From contig DCVY01000178.1 in the NCBI GenBank assembly GCA_002327945.1, forward strand, positions 1 to 6,303: a stretch of 6,303 nt of DNA. Reading direction: 5' to 3'. The notes under the pieces were generated by a model. The model was given only the letters and a program-made list of their open reading frames with translations, ran no database searches and was not told the DNA's origin. Of this stretch, positions 6,201 to 6,303 are shown in pieces (positions within the stretch are counted from its first letter, which is position 1; each line of letters begins with the position of its first letter). A program made the translations under genes and the position numbers. Origin of the DNA: Acidovorax delafieldii (GTDB taxonomy: Bacteria; Pseudomonadota; Gammaproteobacteria; Burkholderiales; Burkholderiaceae_C).

Positions 6201-6218
6201 CCCTGAACACATTCAGGG
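6201..6218 (-). promoter_or_regulatory. stem-loop at the 5' end of the rpmH leader
   Basis: CCCTGAA, a TGTG loop and TTCAGGG form a perfect 7-bp stem. It starts only a few nucleotides after the transcription start expected from the promoter at 6228-6256. A 5'-terminal hairpin commonly protects mRNA from decay; it could also be a regulatory site. There is no T-tract on either strand, so a terminator is unlikely. Confidence 0.4.
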
Positions 6219-6227
6219 AAACCGAAA

Positions 6228-6256
6228 ATTATCGCAGGCTTGACGCCGGCTGGCAA
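6228..6256 (-). promoter_or_regulatory. sigma70-type promoter of the rpmH-rnpA-yidD-yidC cluster
   Basis: On the minus strand TTGCCA (6256-6251) and GATAAT (6233-6228) are separated by exactly 17 bp, with a TGC extended -10 immediately before GATAAT. Both hexamers are one or two bases from consensus. Transcription should begin near 6221, leaving about 150 nt of leader before rpmH. This is the only clear promoter I found in the window. Confidence 0.8.
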
Positions 6257-6303
6257 TGCCCATCGTGTCATGGGCCTTTGCGAAAGACGCGAACGCACCC
6301 CCC

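Noticed and set aside
6240..6271. Plus-strand promoter (TTGACG and TGTCAT) that might serve a divergent dnaA
   Set aside because: The spacing is 20 bp and the -10 is poor; no supported plus-strand gene is in the window.
6086..6298. 70-codon minus-strand ORF upstream of rpmH
   Set aside because: It spans the promoter and leader hairpin, resembles no family and its start lies upstream of the expected transcription start.
6068..6303. Part of oriC or a DnaA-box cluster, expected beside rpmH
   Set aside because: No TTATNCACA-like nonamer was found on either strand; TTATCG at 6229 is part of the rpmH promoter -10 and does not continue as a DnaA box.

Overview
This window looks like the chromosomal rpmH-rnpA-yidD-yidC-mnmE cluster of a GC-rich betaproteobacterium, most likely Burkholderiales, family Comamonadaceae (Acidovorax-like). 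The basis is the gene order, protein sequences that match known families closely, Ala/Pro-rich linkers, and a GC-rich intergenic element of a kind I remember from that family. The genus cannot be settled by reading. All supported genes lie on the minus strand, so the window reads from right to left.

Right end (about 6303 to 3388): a strong sigma70-type promoter (6228-6256) drives rpmH (ribosomal protein L34) through a leader of about 150 nt. The leader holds a stem-loop and a possible 15-codon upstream ORF. Then follow rnpA (RNase P protein), yidD and yidC (membrane-protein insertion). The rnpA/yidD and yidD/yidC junctions are both 4-bp ATGA overlaps, which suggests translational coupling. 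No DnaA box was found; dnaA/oriC commonly lie just beyond this side of rpmH but are not in view.

Middle (3387 to 1698): a 155-nt gap, largely filled by a GC-rich multi-hairpin element, separates yidC from mnmE (tRNA U34-modifying GTPase). mnmE carries a run of nine G early in its coding sequence. Its 3' end runs into an AT-rich patch in which TACTT recurs four times at exactly 10-bp spacing, overlapping the stop codon. The last 18 bases of mnmE also resemble the attachment site used by SGI1-type genomic islands.

Left end (1697 to 1): a stand-alone cyclic-nucleotide-binding-domain protein with no DNA-binding domain, then a 286-residue protein of unknown function with a conserved-looking core, a long Pro/Ala linker and an acidic, aromatic C-terminal tail. 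Last comes a doubtful partial gene that leaves the window. No RNA genes, insertion sequences, prophage genes or CRISPR arrays were seen. Most of the window is housekeeping sequence. The best candidates for something undescribed are the phased TACTT array, the rpmH leader ORF and the two poorly characterised downstream genes.
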